A DNA stretch of 64,000 bases, from the NCBI GenBank assembly GCA_009760855.2, contig WPIO01000192.1, positions 400,575 through 464,574 on the forward strand, in the 5' to 3' direction. The notes beneath the pieces were generated by a model. The model saw only the letters and a program-made list of their open reading frames with translations, was not told the origin of the DNA and did no database searches. The position numbers and the translations under genes are program-made. Source of the stretch: Cristatella mucedo (taxonomy: Eukaryota > Bryozoa > Phylactolaemata > Cristatellidae). Positions 59,753 through 64,000 of this stretch are shown here, piece after piece; position 1 is the first letter of the stretch, and each line of letters starts with the position of its first letter.

Positions 59753-60499
59753 GGCAATAATAATAAAGATAGAAATACGCTTCGTAAAGGTAACCCAGTG
59801 AACTTATTCTCTTTCTAGGCGATTTACATTTGCTGCGTAAGAAAAACTTTTGAATGGTGAGTGGTATCATGCTCGATAGACAACATGTATAACCTGGTTA
59901 GCAGTGACTTGCATGAGGTCAGACTGAAAGTGTGGTTAGTGGCAGCATGCACAGTGTCAGCACCCATAAGCGTGGAAAGGACGAATCACATTAACACACT
60001 AAATGCTCTCTTACACAGATGCACTTTTCATTTCTATTTAAATGTGTTCAAGTCAAGGGATGCTGTGCAGCAAGTCGGGAGCGAGTTCCAGGCTTTTGGA
60101 GCATACCAGCTAAATGCAGGGACTCCAAAGAATTTCAGGTTAATACGAGGTATAGGTAAACAGTTTCAGAAAAGCGGGTGGTACGATGCCAGGCCTGGTG
60201 AAGGAGTATGTCTGAGTGGTAGGGCTGAGCCAAACAACGAAGGGACCTAAAAGTGAGCAACAAAACCGCAAGTCTATAGGATGCTTGAATGGTAGCTAGT
60301 GGTGGTCGGCGAGAAGTGACGTGATGTGGCAACTGCGAGGCTCACGACAGGTAAGCCTAGCTGCAGAGTTTTGCACCAGGTGTAAGCGCCTAATTGCAAA
60401 TGCCGGCAGGCAAGCAAACAGTGAGTTACTGAAGTCAATACGGGATGTCAAAAATACTTGGACCAATTTGGATGTGGTATACTTATCTAAATAAGCCCA
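59753..60499 (-). mobile_element. LINE 3' fragment next to the Gypsy relic, second copy
   Basis: Same composite as 30113-31060, with the hairpin tail (TTCTCTTTCTAGGCGATTTAC at about 59806) and the 3' untranslated region. A WNSLP-like segment is encoded on the minus strand near 60075. It lacks the SINE found in the first copy. Confidence 0.7.
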
Positions 60500-62335
60500 A
60501 ATTTTAACAACGTCATGTAGCTGAAAGTATTTAGGATGGTGTAGCTGAAGTAGTCGGCCGAAGAAAGGTCACACTAGTAGTCCATTGAAGGCCCAATATT
60601 ACGAGCTCTGGTGCTCGTTAAAACGTATTCGGGGCTTCGCACAGCCGAAAGCTTATCTGAGATCAAGTTTAATGATTTTAAAACATTAAGCTAAATGTAT
60701 AGCCTACAGGTGACTTTACATTGTTTTGAGGTTTAGCTATAGGATTGAAGTAAGAAATCTTGGTGTTCAGAGGACCGGCCCGTCTGGGAAGCATTACTGA
60801 CTAGAAGGTTCAACCAACTAAATGAAAGAAACGTGAGTAAAAGAACGTGGAATTCAACACGCTGCTTTTTTGGGGAGTCGTTAAAGTTTTTCGAGAAGCG
60901 GGTACATGTGGCAACTACGAGGCTAACATAGAATGCGCCAGGTGCGTGAGTTTAGCAACAACTGTGAGCCTCCCATGCAACGAACCGATAGACCCGCAGC
61001 TACAAAGCTAGAGAAGTAAGGCATGATATCTCACTTAGAGATAAACTGCATCAAGTGTAGAATCCTGGTCTTACAGGCCTAAATTAGCTATAATACCTAG
61101 CTGGTTCTAGTGATATTGGGCATTTTAGGTTTTTTCTTGATTACTCATAACAGGTATTAGCAGGTTCTCGTCATGAATGGACACCGGAACGGTTCGGTAT
61201 GAGGGGTTAGTAGAGGTTACTGCACAAACCCTGCAGACCTACCCTTACAAATCTCTGAGGTGTCGGAGGCACCATGTAAAGGCTTTCGTTCCGTCACTGA
61301 AGTCCCGTAACTCAGCTGAAACTGGCGGGGGCAATATAAGGTAAATATGCAGGCTTGAATGCTTAATAATTCTCAGTGGTTCAGATTAGCATATGTGACT
61401 AACCTCCAATTGCCTCGTGCTGACGAAGCAGACGAGCTGCAGTAAACATTGTCAAACAGCCCGAAACGGCTCATTAAAGCCACTCAATAGGGACAGGATT
61501 TGCTGTTGTTATGCTGGTCCCAGGTAGGAGCAGAGCTATTGAAGGTCTCAACAGCTCTCCTACTTTTCTTTGTACATTGTGCATTGCTAATTTCAGTAGA
61601 AAAAGAGCAATAGGAGGGCAAGTATCAGCAAAGAGAATCATGTGATCATAAAAATCAGCATTGTGGTGAATGGGTAACCTCTATGATGCTATCTCTGCTG
61701 AGAATCTTGAACAGTGGATGCCGATCTAAAGTAACGACAATTAACGACCTAGTGCAATTATTGTAGCTTTTCCCAACGTGGCTAGTCGGCACGAAAGTCG
61801 CATAAACCGAATACACCAATGCGATTGTGAAGTATGTAAAATCATTGTCAGAGAAACATGGTTACATTTGAGGAGCGTAAAAGCTACAAATGAAAAATTA
61901 AATGCGAGAAAAAATGTAGGCTAGGAGGATTCTGGAAAGTATAAATAAAGTGGTGAGTGAGGGAATAATAAGCAAACAGAATGCTAGATTTTGAGATATG
62001 GCGTGCAAGCAAGCTAAGAGAATGAAGAAGAGACCAGCCGAGTTTAGGAAATAGAAGTTTCCACTCAGAGATAAAAAGAGCTTTTTTAACAGAACTGATG
62101 CTTCAGAGTCCCTCTGAACATTAGAGCCTTACGTAGCTGGAAGGTTGATAAATCATTGCAGTTAATTGCAAATCCTCCAAGCTTTAATATCCTACAGGTT
62201 TATAACTTCAAATGCTCGTCTGCATCGTCGTGGTTAACTAGCCAAAGCTAAAAATCCAAGTGGGACTGACGGGAGAGTTCTACAAAATGCAGTCAAAGTG
62301 CAAGCAAATTTCGGCACACTTTCGGTAGTCAGCAG
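60500..62335 (+). repeat. Segmental duplication block E, copy 2
   Basis: Matches 31040-32935, without the short LINE tail at 31473. It contains the fifth exon-1 relic of the peptide family. Confidence 0.8.
61533..61665 (+). pseudogene. Exon-1 relic of the secreted peptide family, copy 5
   Basis: Homologous to 32171-32290. The frame reads LLKVSTALLLFFVHCALLIS after a lost ATG, then VEKEQ and a TAG. Past the stop it keeps the cysteine (ESCDHKNQHC) and a donor-like GTG|GTGAAT at 61666, placed like the donor of the 10-kb gene. No exon 2 was found downstream. Confidence 0.4.
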
Positions 62336-64000
62336 ACTTTGGTTCACGCAACCAACAGAAAGTGAGAAGCATAGCTGATTCAGGAGAGTAGTTGAGGTGG
62401 TGTGAAGCTTGGAAGAAGCAGCTCAATACGGTGGGAAAAGATGTGCGATAGTAGGTCACGAGAAAGAAATTATGTTATGCCATAATTGCAGAAGAGGGTA
62501 TACAAAGTCAGCAACTGTCAAGCGAAAATGTATGTCACCTCTGGCGTTCAAACATAGGAGTTTAAAGACCGCTTTCGGAGGTAGATTTCCAGAGGGCACG
62601 TGAAAGATGAGACTGGTGCCGCATTTCCGCAAAGTATGTAGGAGCCAGACTTTTCCAGGCCTCGTGGTTCAGCATAGAAACTTTACTCTGTATCCACTGA
62701 CCAATCAGCAGCAGTCTAAGCTATTTCAGAAAAAGAGAGACATGATCAAACCACTAGGAGCTGTGAAACGGCTTTGAAATATTATGTATCACCTGCTGCA
62801 AGGACCAACTGACTCTTCCGTCTGACAGCCCAAAGGCAATTACAACTATCTAGCTGAGACAAAACCAAGGACCAATCGGATGGATATCCTATCAACCGTG
62901 GTATGCATTAACTAATTTTAGATAGGGCCCGACGTGGTCGTTTGCTGTTTAAGCAGTCTTCTTGTAAACGACGCTTTCAAAATCTAGATATCTTTTACTT
63001 AGACATGACAACGGAATTTTGAGCACTCAGCACAGGTATCGAAATATGCTTTAACCTCAATATAAGTAATACATAGTTTTCGCCTCTTACGACAGCGGCT
63101 CATGGTACAAACATGGCTAGTTAGCGTTACAGTAATGCTTGTGATCTTTTAAGTTCAATGTGTGTAGCAGGTTAGTTTGCGATATACGATCCTTCTCAGC
63201 GGCACACACAATTCATGTATTCACTATTGGGGATTGGTGGTGTAAAGTAGCCCATACAAAATTATATAGTCCAGAGACGTTTGGTAAGTTTTTTTGCGTT
63301 TTATCGCCAGTGTGAAGGCAGTGGCAACTGAAGCAATAATCGATCGGCGACCTATGAAATCGACATTAACAGCTAAGGCTGTTTTATATGTTATAAAAGC
63401 TACACGTTGCACAGCCTAAGCGTCTATCAGCTAAGGTTTTTATAATTTAAAAGGTCATTTACTATCGACAAAGACTTGAGGGCAAGATAAGATAGGGTAG
63501 GTGCGGCAGTTAAGCAGGTATCAAGCAGTCAAGCGAAATTGGACAACGTGGATCTGCTAAAAACTTAACTCTGTGCCGGGTGAACGACCGAAATAAGTCA
63601 AATCTCTGTCAGCAAATAAGACAAAGTGCAACCTCTGATGTAGCCCGAGAGGTCTCCGATGGGTTTCCGTAGGAGAGCGCAAACCACTGGAATTATGTAA
63701 TCAATAATAAATCTGCGATAATTAGGGAACGAGCTGTTGTGGCCGCTTGACTTTTTTTGGCAACCGGGTAAAAGTGGGATTCCAAAAATCTAGGCTAGAT
63801 AAAACCAGGAGCTAGGTAGTTACTTCACAAGACCGAACGGCGTTAAGTCTTTACTATTTTACCCGGAGCAGATGAAACAGCAGAATGAGGACTTAGTCTT
63901 ATTAATGAAACTTTCCAAATTTAAGCGGTGGTCAAGACCGACATCTGAATCTGCATCTAGAGCACATGGTACCATTTAGACAACAGCGAAAGGTAGAGAT
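62336..64000 (-). mobile_element. Block C, copy 3 (LINE-derived), running off the window
   Basis: Matches 34880-36330 and 47705-48800, with the same LINE C-terminal and SRLDxCN-type segments on the minus strand. It continues past the window end, so further blocks may follow. Confidence 0.7.

Noticed and set aside
1-64000. CRISPR arrays, rRNA genes, bacterial operons or phage modules
   Set aside because: No regularly spaced direct repeats, no rRNA-like conserved blocks and no tightly packed coding strands were seen; the content is that of an animal nuclear genome.

Overview
The window is nuclear DNA from an animal, almost certainly an invertebrate. It shows GT-AG introns, non-LTR retrotransposons of the L2/CR1 type, tRNA-derived SINEs, a Ty3/Gypsy reverse transcriptase remnant, a pogo/Tigger DNA transposon, (GA)n microsatellites and no bacterial-style operons. 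Coding density is very low: most open frames are chance frames, antisense shadows or decayed transposon pieces. The species cannot be named from the sequence. The only host gene family I recognise, pacifastin-type protease inhibitors, is best known from arthropods, but that does not fix the phylum.

The main host content is a dispersed family of small secreted peptide genes. Three copies (about 10.1-12.2, 20.3-22.4 and 40.0-42.0 kb) share one three-exon plan: exon 1 encodes a signal peptide, a propeptide and the first cysteine; exon 2 is 121-122 bp and encodes the rest of a six-cysteine domain; exon 3 is short. The first copy spliced gives C-x9-C-x2-C-x-C-x7-C-x3-C, and the third gives C-x9-C-x2-C-x-C-x7-C-x4-C beginning C-N-H-C-F-C. 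This is the signature of the pacifastin light-chain domain. The 10-kb copy reads as a complete 78-residue precursor. The 20-kb copy has lost an acceptor and a cysteine. The 40-kb copy has the best domain signature but two nonsense codons. Exon-1-only relatives lie at 32.2 and 61.5 kb.

The copies sit in old segmental duplications. Block X (about 9.1-16.6 and 19.1-24.95 kb) carries copies 1 and 2 and is followed in the second copy by block Y (24.95-26.1 kb), which matches 2.87-4.05 kb. Block E (about 31.0-32.9 and 60.5-62.3 kb) carries the exon-1 relics. Blocks B, C and D (33.6-39.1, 47.7-53.1 and 62.3-64.0 kb) are mostly LINE-derived and occur in shuffled order.

The rest is transposon debris: LINE pieces in both orientations (the best near 53.1-56.2 kb, with endonuclease, linker and reverse transcriptase regions), three related minus-strand SINEs and one plus-strand SINE, a Gypsy reverse transcriptase fragment interrupted by a LINE at 30.1 kb, a Tigger relic at 45.3-46.0 kb, and an 826-bp repeat of unknown nature, nearly identical at 6.2 and 17.15 kb. 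Several insertions can be placed exactly because a paralogous block retains the empty site.
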